This document shows positions 10,606 through 23,400 of a stretch of DNA of 64,000 nucleotides, one piece after another; positions within the stretch are counted from its first letter, which is position 1, and every line of letters starts with the position of its first letter. This stretch comes from Hydractinia symbiolongicarpus. Its lineage: Eukaryota; Cnidaria; Hydrozoa; Anthoathecata; Hydractiniidae. The DNA lies in contig NC_079875.1 of the NCBI RefSeq assembly GCF_029227915.1, positions 186,001 to 250,000 on the forward strand. Direction: 5' to 3'. A program made the position numbers and the translations under genes. The notes beneath the pieces were generated by a model, which did no database searches, had not been told where the DNA came from, and saw only the letters and a program-made list of their open reading frames with translations.

Positions 10606-11995
10606 AAAACTACAAGTCTCATGCGTTTTAGTGGTGAAAAAATAATTTAAAAAATCGTTCGGGAAATGAGTTTACTCCCTGGGTACTTTCTTTGTATACA
10701 TTCAACTATACAGGCCAAGCCCGGGATTTACGGGAAATCGCGGGTTTTCGTTTGCCGGCGATTAAACCACTTTCACTAAGCGTCTCATCAAAAATGAAAG
10801 CATTTCTGAAAACTACAAGTCTCATGCGTTTTAGTGGTGAAAAGATAATTTAAAAAATCGTTCGGGAAATGAGTTTACTCCCTGGGTACTTTCTTTGTAT
10901 ACTTTTGACTATACGGGCCGAGTCCGGGATTTACGGGAAATCGCGGGTTTTCGTTTGCCGGCGATTAAACTTCTTTTATTCAGCGTCTCATCAAAAATGA
11001 AAACACTTTTGAAAACTACAAGTCTCATGCGTTTTAGTGGTGAAAAAATAATATAAAAAATCGTTCGGGAAATGAGTTTACTCCCTGGGTACTTTCTTCG
11101 TATACATTTGACTATACGGGCCGAGTCCGGGGTTTACGGGAAATGGCGGGTTTTGGTTTGCCGGCGACTAAACTTCTTTTAATCAGCGTCTCATCAAAAA
11201 TGAAAACATTTTTGAAAACTACAAGTCTCATGCGTTTTAGTGGTGAAAAGATAATTTAAAAAATCGTTTTGGAAATGAGTTTACTCACAGGGTACTTTCT
11301 TTGTATACTTTTGACTATACGGGCCAAGCCCGGGATTTACGGGAAGTCGCGGGTTTTTTGTTTGCCGGCTATTAAACCACTGTCACTAAGCGTCTTATCA
11401 AAAATGAAAACATTTCTAAAAACTACAAGTCTCATGCGTTTTAGTGGTGAAAAAATAATTTAAAAAATCGTTCGGGAAATGAGTTTACTCCCTGGGTACT
11501 TTCTTTGTATACATTCAACTATACAGGCCAAGCCCGGGATTTACGGGAAATCGCGGGTTTTCGTTTGCCGGCGATTAAACCACTTTCACTAAGCGTCTCA
11601 TCAAAAATGAAAACATTTCTGAAAACTACAAGTCTCATGCGTTTTAGTGGTGAAAAGATAATTTAAAAAATCGTTCGGGAAATGAGTTTACTCCCTGGGT
11701 ACTTTCTTTGTATACTTTTGACTATACGGGCCGAGTCCGGGATTTACGGGAAATCGCGGGTTTTCGTTTGCCGGCGATTAAACTTCTTTTATTCAGCGTC
11801 TCATCAAAAATGAAAACACTTTTGAAAACTACAAGTCTCATGCGTTTTAGTGGTGAAAAAATAATATAAAAAATCGTTCGGGAAATGAGTTTACTCCCTG
11901 GGTACTTTCTTCGTATACATTTGACTATACGGGCCGAGTCCGGGGTTTACGGGAAATGGCGGGTTTTGGTTTGCCGGCGACTAAACTTCTTTTAA
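10370..11995 (+). repeat. 4-monomer tandem duplication (813 bp)
   Basis: Copies at 10370-11182 and 11183-11995. A third start at 11996 diverges at 12058 (GGTAAAA for GGTGAAAA). Differences between the copies include G/C at 10473/11286, GCCGGCGATT/GCCGGCTATT, and GAAAGCATTT/GAAAACATTT near 10798. The ATACAGGCC variant marks the second monomer of each copy (10711 and 11524). Confidence 0.8.
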
Positions 11996-12266
11996 TCAGC
12001 GTCTCATCAAAAATGAAAACATTTTTGAAAACTACAAGTCTCATGCGTTTTAGTGGTAAAAAGATAATTTAAAAAATCGTTTTTGAAATGAGTTTACTCA
12101 CAGGGTACTTTCTTTGTATACATTCGACTATACGGGCCAATCCCGGGATTTACAGGAAATCGCGGGTTTTCGTTTGCCGGCTATTAAACCACATTCATTA
12201 AGCGTCTCATCAAAAATGAAGACATTTTTGAAAACTACAAGTCTCATGGGCTTTAGTGGTGAAAAG

Positions 12267-13484
12267 ATAATTTAAAAAATCGTTCGGGAAATAAGTTTAC
12301 TCCCTGGGTAATTTCTTTGTATACATTCAACTATACAGGCCAAGCCCGGGATTTACGGGAAATCGCGGGTTTTCGTTTGCCGGCGATTAAACCACTTTCA
12401 CTAAGCGTCTCATCAAAAATGAAAACATTTCGGAAAACTACAAGTCTCATGCGTTTTAGTGGTGAAAAGATAATTTAAAAAATCGTTCGGGAAATGAGTT
12501 TACTCCCTGGGTACTTTCTTTGTATACTTTTGACTATACGGGCCGAGTCCGGGATTTACGGGAAATCGCGGGTTTTCGTTTGCCGGCGATTAAACTTCTT
12601 TTATTCAGCGTCTCATCAAAAATGAAAACACTTTTGAAAACTACAAGTCTCATGCGTTTTAGTGGTGAAAAAATAATATAAAAAATCGTTCGGGAAATGA
12701 GTTTACTCCCTGGGTACTTTCTTCGTATACATTTGACTATACGGGCCGAGTCCGGGGTTTACGGGAAATGGCGGGTTTTGGTTTGCCGGCGACTAAACTT
12801 CTTTTAATCAGCGTCTCATCAAAAATGAAAACATTTTTGAAAACTACAAGTCTCATGCGTTTTAGTGGTAAAAAAATAATTTAAAAAATCGTTCGGGAAA
12901 TAAGTTTACTCCCTGGGTACTTTCTTTGTATACATTCAACTATACAGGCCAAGCCCGGGATTTACGGGAAATCGCGGGTTTTCGTTTGCCGGCGATTAAA
13001 CCACTTTCACTAAGCGTCTCATCAAAAATGAAAACATTTCTGAAAACTACAAGTCTCATGCGTTTTAGTGGTGAAAAGATAATTTAAAAAATCGTTCGGG
13101 AAATGAGTTTACTCCCTGGGTACTTTCTTTGTATACTTTTGACTATACGGGCCGAGTCCGGGATTTACGGGAAATCGCGGGTTTTCGTTTGCCGGCGATT
13201 AAACTTCTTTTATTCAGCGTCTCATCAAAAATGAAAACACTTTTGAAAACTACAAGTCTCATGCGTTTTAGTGGTGAAAAAATAATATAAAAAATCGTTC
13301 GGGAAATGAGTTTACTCCCTGGGTACTTTCTTCGTATACATTTGACTATACGGGCCGAGTCCGGGGTTTACGGGAAATGGCGGGTTTTGGTTTGCCGGCG
13401 ACTAAACTTCTTTTAATCAGCGTCTCATCAAAAATGAAAACATTTTTGAAAACTACAAGTCTCATGCGTTTTAGTGGTAAAAAG
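12267..13484 (+). repeat. 3-monomer tandem duplication (609 bp)
   Basis: About 12267-12875 repeats as 12876-13484. Both begin with the rare GGGAAATAAGTTTAC (12287 and 12896). Differences include GGGTAATTTC against GGGTACTTTC and TTTCGGAAAAC against TTTCTGAAAAC. Boundaries are accurate to a few tens of bases because flanking monomers are alike. Confidence 0.7.
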
Positions 13485-16400
13485 ATAATTTAAAAAATCG
13501 TTTTTGAAATGAGTTTACTCACAGGGTACTTTCTTTGTATACATTCGACTATACGGGCCAAGCCCGGGATTTACAGGAAATCGCGGGTTTTCGTTTGCCG
13601 GCTATTAAACCACATTCATTAAGCGTCTCATCAAAAATGAAGACATTTCTGAAAACTACAAGTCTCATGGGCTTTAGTGGTGAAATAATAATTTAAAAAA
13701 TCGTTTGGGAAATGAGTTTACTCCCTGGGTACTTTCTTTGTATACTTTTGACTATACGGGCCGAGTCCGGGATTTGCGGGAAATCGCAGGTTTTCGTTTG
13801 CCGGCTATTAAACCACATTCATTTAGCGTCTCATCAAAAATGAAAACATTTCTGAAAACTACAAGTCTCATGGGCTTTAGTGGTGAAATAATAGTTTAAA
13901 AAATCGTTCGGGAAATGAGTTTACTCCCTGGGTACTTTCTTCGTATACATTTGACTATACGGGCCGAGTCCGGGGTTTACGGGAAATGGCGGGTTTTGGT
14001 TTGCCGGCGACTAAACTTCTTTTAATCAGCGTCTCATCAAAAATGAAAACATTTTTGAAAACTACAAGTCTCATGCGTTTTAGTGGTAAAAAGATAATTT
14101 AAAAAATCGTTTTTGAAATGAGTTTACTCACAGGGTACTTTCTTTGTATACATTCGACTATACGGGCCAAGCCCGGATTTACGAGAAATCGCGGGTTTTC
14201 GTTTTCCGGGGATTAAACCACTTTCATTAAGCGTCTCATCAAAAATGAAAACATTTCTGAAAACTACAAGTCTCATGCGTTTTAGTGGTGAAAAAATAAT
14301 TTAAAAAATCGTTCGGGAAATGAGTTTACTCCTTGGGAACTTTCTTTGTATACTTTTGACTATACGGGCCGAGTCTGGGAGTTACGGGAAGTCGTGGGTT
14401 TTCGTTTGCCGGCGATTAAACTTCTTTTATTCAGCGTCTCATCAAAAATGAAAACATTTTTGAAAACTACAAGTCTCATGCGTTTTAGTGGTGAAAAGAT
14501 AATTTAAAAAACCGTTTTGGAAATGAGTTTACTCACAGGGTACTTTCTTTGTATACATTCGACTATACGGGCCAAGCCCGGGATTTACAGGAAATCGCGG
14601 GTTTTCGTTTGCCGGCTGTTAAACCACATTCATTAAGCGTCTCATCAAAAATGAAGACATTTTTGAAAACTACAAGTCTCACGGGCTTTAGTGGTGAAAT
14701 AATAATTTAAAAAATCGTTTGGGAAATGAGTTTACTCCCTGGGTACTTTCTTTGTATACTTTTGACTATACGGGCCGAGTCCGGGATTTGCGGGAAATCG
14801 CAGGTTTTCGTTTGCCGGCTATGAAACCACCTTCATTAAGCGTCTCATCAAAAATGAAAACTTTTCTGAAAACTACAAGTCTCATGGGCTTTAGTGGTGA
14901 AATAATAGTTTAAAAAATCGTTCGGGAAATGAGTTTACTCCCTGGGTACTTTCTTCATATACATTTGACTATACGGGCTGAGTCCTGGGTTTACGGGAAA
15001 TGGCGGGTTTTGGTTTGCCGGCGACTAAACTTCTTTTAATCAGCGTCTCATCAAAAATGAAAACATTTTTGAAAACTACAAGTCTCATGCGTTTTAGTGG
15101 TAAAAAGATAATTTAAAAAATCGTTTTTGAAATGAGTTTACTCACAGGGTACTTTCTTTGTATACATTCGACTATACGGGCCAAGCCCGGATTTACGGGA
15201 AATCGCGGGTTTTCGTTTTCCGGGGATTAAACCACTTTCATTAAGCGTCTCATCAAAAATGAAAACATTTCTGAAAACTACAAGTCTCATGCGTTTTAGT
15301 GGTGAAAAGATAATTTAAAAAATCGTTCGGGAAATGAGTTTACTCCCTGGGTACTTTCTTTGTATACTTTTGACTATACGGGCCGAGTCCGGGATTTACG
15401 GGAAATCGCGGGTTTTCGTTTGCCGGCGATTAAACTTCTTTTATTCAGCGTCTCATCAAAAATGAAAACACTTTTGAAAACTACAAGTCTCATGCGTTTT
15501 AGTGGTGAAAAAATAATATAAAAAATCGTTCGGGAAATGAGTTTACTCCCTGGGTACTTTCTTCGTATACATTTGACTATACGGGCCGAGTCCGGGGTTT
15601 ACGGGAAATAGCGGGTTTTGGTTTGCCGGCGACTAAACTTCTTTTAATCAGCGTCTCATCAAAAATGAAAACATTTTTGAAAACTACAAGTCTCATGCGT
15701 TTTAGTGGTAAAAAGATAATTTAAAAAATCGTTTTTGAAATGAGTTTACTCACAGGGTACTTTCTTTGTATACATTCGACTATACGGGCCAAGCCCGGGA
15801 TTTACAGGAAATCGCGGGTTTTCGTTTGCCGGCTATTAAACCACATTCATTAAGCGTCTCATCAAAAATGAAGACATTTCTGAAAACTACAAGTCTCATG
15901 GGCTTTAGTGGTGAAATAATAATTTAAAAAATCGTTTGGGAAATGAGTTTACTCCCTGGGTACTTTCTTTGTATACTTTTGACTATACGGGCCGAGTCCG
16001 GGATTTGCGGGAAATCGCAGGTTTTCGTTTGCCGGCTATTAAACCACATTCATTTAGCGTCTCATCAAAAATGAAAACATTTCTGAAAACTACAAGTCTC
16101 ATGGGCTTTAGTGGTGAAATAATAGTTTAAAAAATCGTTCGGGAAATGAGTTTACTCCCTGGGTACTTTCTTCGTATACATTTGACTATACGGGCCGAGT
16201 CCCGGGGTTTACGGGAAATGGCGGGTTTTGGTTTGCCGGCGACTAAACTTCTTTTAATCAGCGTCTCATCAAAAATGAAAACATTTTTGAAAACTACAAG
16301 TCTCATGCGTTTTAGTGGTAAAAAGATAATTTAAAAAATCGTTTTTGAAATGAGTTTACTCACAGGGTACTTTCTTTGTATACATTCGACTATACGGGCC

Positions 16401-17472
16401 AAGCCCGGATTTACGAGAAATCGCGGGTTTTCGTTTTCCGGGGATTAAACCACTTTCATTAAGCGTCTCATCAAAAATGAAAACATTTCTGAAAACTACA
16501 AGTCTCATGCGTTTTAGTGGTGAAAAAATAATTTAAAAAATCGTTCGGGAAATGAGTTTACTCCTTGGGAACTTTCTTTGTATACTTTTAACTATACGGG
16601 CCGAGTCTGGGAGTTACGGGAAGTCGTGGGTTTTCGTTTGCCGGCGATTAAACTTCTTTTATTCAGCGTCTCATCAAAAATGAAAACATTTTTGAAAACT
16701 ACAAGTCTCATGCGTTTTAGTGGTGAAAAGATAATTTAAAAAACCGTTTTGGAAATGAGTTTACTCACAGGGTACTTTCTTTGTATACATTCGACTATAC
16801 GGGCCAAGCCCGGGATTTACAGGAAATCGCGGGTTTTCGTTTGCCGGCTGTTAAACCACATTCATTAAGCGTCTCATCAAAAATGAAGACATTTTTGAAA
16901 ACTACAAGTCTCACGGGCTTTAGTGGTGAAATAATAATTTAAAAAATCGTTTGGGAAATGAGTTTACTCCCTGGGTACTTTCTTTGTATACTTTTGACTA
17001 TACGGGCCGAGTCCGGGATTTGCGGGAAATCGCAGGTTTTCGTTTGCCGGCTATGAAACCACCTTCATTAAGCGTCTCATCAAAAATGAAAACTTTTCTG
17101 AAAACTACAAGTCTCATGGGCTTTAGTGGTGAAATAATAGTTTAAAAAATCGTTCGGGAAATGAGTTTACTCCCTGGGTACTTTCTTCGTATACATTTGA
17201 CTATACGGGCTGAGTCCTGGGTTTACGGGAAATGGCGGGTTTTGGTTTGCCGGCGACTAAACTTCTTTTAATCAGCGTCTCATCAAAAATGAAAACATTT
17301 TTGAAAACTACAAGTCTCATGCGTTTTAGTGGTAAAAAGATAATTTAAAAAATCGTTTTTGAAATGAGTTTACTCACAGGGTACTTTCTTTGTATACATT
17401 CGACTATACGGGCCAAGCCCGGATTTACGGGAAATCGCGGGTTTTCGTTTTCCGGGGATTAAACCACTTTCA
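13010..17472 (+). repeat. 11-monomer tandem duplication (2231-2232 bp)
   Basis: 13010-15240 corresponds to about 15241-17472, with matching extending to about 17539. The offset is 2231 bp up to an extra C at about 16201 (GAGTCCCGGGG), then 2232 bp. A few point differences are visible: GGGAAATGG/GGGAAATAG near 13379/15610, TTTTGAC/TTTTAAC near 14356/16588 and CTTCATAT/CTTCGTAT near 14956/17188. This copy set is older than the 23-monomer duplication that partly overlaps it. Confidence 0.75.
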
Positions 17473-20400
17473 TTAAGCGTCTCATCAAAAATGAAAACAT
17501 TTCTGAAAACTACAAGTCTCATGCGTTTTAGTGGTGAAAAAATAATTTAAAAAATCGTTCGGGAAATGAGTTTACTCCTTGGGAACTTTCTTTGTATACT
17601 TTTGACTATACGGGCCGAGTCTGGGAGTTACGGGAAGTCGTGGGTTTTCGTTTGCCGGCGATTAAACTTCTTTTATTCAGCGTCTCATCAAAAATGAAAA
17701 CATTTGTGAAAACTACAAGTCTCATGCGTTTTAGTGGTGAAAAGATAATTTAAAAAACCGTTTTGGAAATGAGTTTACTCACAGGGTACTTTCTTTGTAT
17801 ACATTCGACTATACGGGCCAAGCCCGGGATTTACAGGAAATCGCGGGTTTTCGTTTGCCGGCTATTAAACCACATTCATTAAGCGTCTCATCAAAAATGA
17901 AGACATTTCTGAAAACTACAAGTCTCACGGGCTTTAGTGGTGAAATAATAATTTAAAAAATCGTTTGGGAAATGAGTTTACTCCCTGGTTACTTTCTTTG
18001 TATACTTTTGACTATACGGGCCGAGTCCGGGATTTGCGGGAAATCGCAGGTTTTCGTTTGCCGGCTATGAAACCACCTTCATTAAGCGTCTCATCAAAAA
18101 TGAAAACTTTTCTGAAAACTACAAGTCTCATGGGCTTTAGTGGTGAAATAATAGTTTAAAAAATCGTTCGGGAAATGAGTTTACTCCCAGGTTACTTTCT
18201 TCGTATACATTTGACTATACGGGCTGAGTCCTGGGTTTACGGGAAATGGCGGGTTTTGGTTTGCCGGCGACTAAACTTCTTTTAATCAGCGTCTCATTAA
18301 AAATGAAAACATTTTTGAAAACTGCAAGTCTCATGCGTTTTAGTGGTAAAAAGATAATTTAAAAAATCGTTTTTGAAATGAGTTTACTCACAGGGTACTT
18401 TCTTTGTATACATTCGACTATACGGGCCAAGGCCGGATTTACGGGAAATCGCGGGTTTTCGTTTGCCGGGGATTAAACCACTTTCATTAAGCATCTCATC
18501 AAAAATGAAAACATTTCTGAAAACTACAAGTCTCATGCGTTTTAGTGGTGAAAAAATAATTTAAAAAATCGTTCGGGAAATGAGTTTACTCCTTGGGAAC
18601 TTTCTTTGTATACTTTTGACTATACGGGCCGAGTCTGGGAGTTACGGGAAGTCGTGGGTTTTCGTTTGCCGGCGATTAAACTTCTTTTATTCAGCGTCTC
18701 ATCAAAAATGAAGACATTTCTGAAAACTACAAGTCTCACGGGCTTTAGTGGTGAAATAATAATTTAAAAAATCGTTTGGGAAATGAGTTTACTCCCTGGG
18801 TACTTTCTTTGTATACTTTTGACTATACGGGCCGAGTCTGGGATTTGCGGGAAATCGCAGGTTTTCGTTTGCCGGCTATGAAACCACCTTCATTAAGCGT
18901 CTCATCAAAAATGAAGACATTTCTGAAAACTACAAGTCTCACGGGCTTTAGTGGTGAAATAATAATTTAAAAAATCGTTTGGGAAATGAGTTTACTCCCT
19001 GGGTACTTTCTTTGTATACTTTTGACTATACGGGCCGAGTCTGGGATTTGCGGGAAATCGCAGGTTTTCGTTTGCCGGCTATGAAACCACCTTCATTAAG
19101 CGTCTCATCAAAAATGAAAACTTTTCTGAAAACTACAAGTCTCATGGGCTTTAGTGGTGAAATAATAGTTTAAAAAATCGTTCGGGAAATGAGTTTACTC
19201 CCTGGTTACTTTCTTCGTATACATTTGACTATACGGGCTGAGTCCTGGGTTTACGGGAAATGGCGGGTTTTGGTTTGCCGGCGACTAAACTTCTTTTAAT
19301 CAGCGTCTCATCAAAAATGAAAACATTTTTGAAAACTACAAGTCTCATGCGTTTTAGTGGTAAAAAGATAATTTAAAAAATCGTTTTTGAAATGAGTTTA
19401 CTCACAGGGTACTTTCTTTGTATACATTCGACTATACGGGCCAAGCCCGGATTTACGGGAAATCGCGGGTTTTCGTTTTCCGGGGATTAAACCACTTTCA
19501 TTAAGCGTCTCATCAAAAATGAAAACATTTCTGAAAACTACAAGTCTCATGCGTTTTAGTGGTGAAAAAATAATTTAAAAAATCGTTCGGGAAATGAGTT
19601 TACTCCTTGGGAACTTTCTTTGTATACTTTTGACTATAGGGGCCGAGTCTGGGAGTTACGGGAAGTCGTGGGTTTTCGTTTGCCGGCGATTAAACTTCTT
19701 TTATTCAGCGTCTCATCAAAAATGAAGACATTTCTGAAAACTACAAGTCTCACGGGCTTTAGTGGTGAAATAATAATTTAAAAAATCGTTTGGGAAATGA
19801 GTTTACTCCCTGGGTACTTTCTTTGTATACTTTTGACTATACGGGCCGAGTCCGGGATTTGCGGGAAATCGCAGGTTTTCGTTTGCCGGCTATGAAACCA
19901 CCTTCATTAAGCGTCTCATCAAAAATGAAAACTTTTCTGAAAACTACAAGTCTCATGGGCTTTAGTGGTGAAATAATAGTTTAAAAAATCGTTCGGGAAA
20001 TGAGTTTACTCCCTGGTTACTTTCTTCGTATACATTTGACTATACGGGCTGAGTCCTGGGTTTACGGGAAATGGCGGGTTTTGGTTTGCCGGCGACTAAA
20101 CTTCTTTTAATCAGCGTCTCATCAAAAATGAAAACATTTTTGAAAACTACAAGTCTCATGCGTTTTAGTGGTAAAAAGATAATTTAAAAAATCGTTTTTG
20201 AAATGAGTTTACTCACAGGGTACTTTCTTTGTATACATTCGACTATACGGGCCAAGCCCGGATTTACGGGAAATCGCGGGTTTTCGTTTTCCGGGGATTA
20301 AACCACTTTCATTAAGCGTCTCATCAAAAATGAAAACATTTCTGAAAACTACAAGTCTCATGCGTTTTAGTGGTAAAAAGATAATTTAAAAAATCGTTTT

Positions 20401-23400
20401 TGAAATGAGTTTACTCACAGGGTACTTTCTTTGTATACATTCGACTATACGGGCCAAGCCCGGGATTTACAGGAAATCGCGGGTTTTCGTTTGCCGGCTA
20501 TTAAACCACATTCATTAAGCGTCTCATCAAAAATGAAGACATTTCTGAAAACTACAAGTCTCATGGGCTTTAGTGGTGAAATAATAATTTAAAAAATCGT
20601 TTGGGAAATGAGTTTACTCCCTGGGTACTTTCTTTGTATACTTTTGACTATACGGGCCGAGTCCGGGATTTGCGGGAAATCGCAGGTTTTCGTTTGCCGG
20701 CTATTAAACCACATTCATTTAGCGTCTCATCAAAAATGAAAACATTTCTGAAAACTACAAGTCTCATGGGCTTTAGTGGTGAAATAATAGTTTAAAAAAT
20801 CGTTCGGGAAATGAGTTTACTCCCTGGGTACTTTCTTCGTATACATTTGACTATACGGGCCGAGTCCCGGGGTTTACGGGAAATGGCGGGTTTTGGTTTG
20901 CCGGCGACTAAACTTCTTTTAATCAGCGTCTCATCAAAAATGAAAACATTTTTGAAAACTACAAGTCTCATGCGTTTTAGTGGTAAAAAGATAATTTAAA
21001 AAATCGTTTTTGAAATGAGTTTACTCACAGGGTACTTTCTTTGTATACATTCGACTATACGGGCCAAGCCCGGATTTACGAGAAATCGCGGGTTTTCGTT
21101 TTCCGGGGATTAAACCACTTTCATTAAGCGTCTCATCAAAAATGAAAACATTTCTGAAAACTACAAGTCTCATGCGTTTTAGTGGTGAAAAAATAATTTA
21201 AAAAATCGTTCGGGAAATGAGTTTACTCCTTGGGAACTTTCTTTGTATACTTTTAACTATACGGGCCGAGTCTGGGAGTTACGGGAAGTCGTGGGTTTTC
21301 GTTTGCCGGCGATTAAACTTCTTTTATTCAGCGTCTCATCAAAAATGAAAACATTTTTGAAAACTACAAGTCTCATGCGTTTTAGTGGTGAAAAGATAAT
21401 TTAAAAAACCGTTTTGGAAATGAGTTTACTCACAGGGTACTTTCTTTGTATACATTCGACTATACGGGCCAAGCCCGGGATTTACAGGAAATCGCGGGTT
21501 TTCGTTTGCCGGCTGTTAAACCACATTCATTAAGCGTCTCATCAAAAATGAAGACATTTTTGAAAACTACAAGTCTCACGGGCTTTAGTGGTGAAATAAT
21601 AATTTAAAAAATCGTTTGGGAAATGAGTTTACTCCCTGGGTACTTTCTTTGTATACTTTTGACTATACGGGCCGAGTCCGGGATTTGCGGGAAATCGCAG
21701 GTTTTCGTTTGCCGGCTATGAAACCACCTTCATTAAGCGTCTCATCAAAAATGAAAACTTTTCTGAAAACTACAAGTCTCATGGGCTTTAGTGGTGAAAT
21801 AATAGTTTAAAAAATCGTTCGGGAAATGAGTTTACTCCCTGGGTACTTTCTTCGTATACATTTGACTATACGGGCTGAGTCCTGGGTTTACGGGAAATGG
21901 CGGGTTTTGGTTTGCCGGCGACTAAACTTCTTTTAATCAGCGTCTCATCAAAAATGAAAACATTTTTGAAAACTACAAGTCTCATGCGTTTTAGTGGTAA
22001 AAAGATAATTTAAAAAATCGTTTTTGAAATGAGTTTACTCACAGGGTACTTTCTTTGTATACATTCGACTATACGGGCCAAGCCCGGATTTACGGGAAAT
22101 CGCGGGTTTTCGTTTTCCGGGGATTAAACCACTTTCATTAAGCGTCTCATCAAAAATGAAAACATTTCTGAAAACTACAAGTCTCATGCGTTTTAGTGGT
22201 GAAAAAATAATTTAAAAAATCGTTCGGGAAATGAGTTTACTCCTTGGGAACTTTCTTTGTATACTTTTGACTATACGGGCCGAGTCTGGGAGTTACGGGA
22301 AGTCGTGGGTTTTCGTTTGCCGGCGATTAAACTTCTTTTATTCAGCGTCTCATCAAAAATGAAAACATTTGTGAAAACTACAAGTCTCATGCGTTTTAGT
22401 GGTGAAAAGATAATTTAAAAAACCGTTTTGGAAATGAGTTTACTCACAGGGTACTTTCTTTGTATACATTCGACTATACGGGCCAAGCCCGGGATTTACA
22501 GGAAATCGCGGGTTTTCGTTTGCCGGCTATTAAACCACATTCATTAAGCGTCTCATCAAAAATGAAGACATTTCTGAAAACTACAAGTCTCACGGGCTTT
22601 AGTGGTGAAATAATAATTTAAAAAATCGTTTGGGAAATGAGTTTACTCCCTGGTTACTTTCTTTGTATACTTTTGACTATACGGGCCGAGTCCGGGATTT
22701 GCGGGAAATCGCAGGTTTTCGTTTGCCGGCTATGAAACCACCTTCATTAAGCGTCTCATCAAAAATGAAAACTTTTCTGAAAACTACAAGTCTCATGGGC
22801 TTTAGTGGTGAAATAATAGTTTAAAAAATCGTTCGGGAAATGAGTTTACTCCCAGGTTACTTTCTTCGTATACATTTGACTATACGGGCTGAGTCCTGGG
22901 TTTACGGGAAATGGCGGGTTTTGGTTTGCCGGCGACTAAACTTCTTTTAATCAGCGTCTCATTAAAAATGAAAACATTTTTGAAAACTGCAAGTCTCATG
23001 CGTTTTAGTGGTAAAAAGATAATTTAAAAAATCGTTTTTGAAATGAGTTTACTCACAGGGTACTTTCTTTGTATACATTCGACTATACGGGCCAAGGCCG
23101 GATTTACGGGAAATCGCGGGTTTTCGTTTGCCGGGGATTAAACCACTTTCATTAAGCATCTCATCAAAAATGAAAACATTTCTGAAAACTACAAGTCTCA
23201 TGCGTTTTAGTGGTGAAAAAATAATTTAAAAAATCGTTCGGGAAATGAGTTTACTCCTTGGGAACTTTCTTTGTATACTTTTGACTATACGGGCCGAGTC
23301 TGGGAGTTACGGGAAGTCGTGGGTTTTCGTTTGCCGGCGATTAAACTTCTTTTATTCAGCGTCTCATCAAAAATGAAGACATTTCTGAAAACTACAAGTC

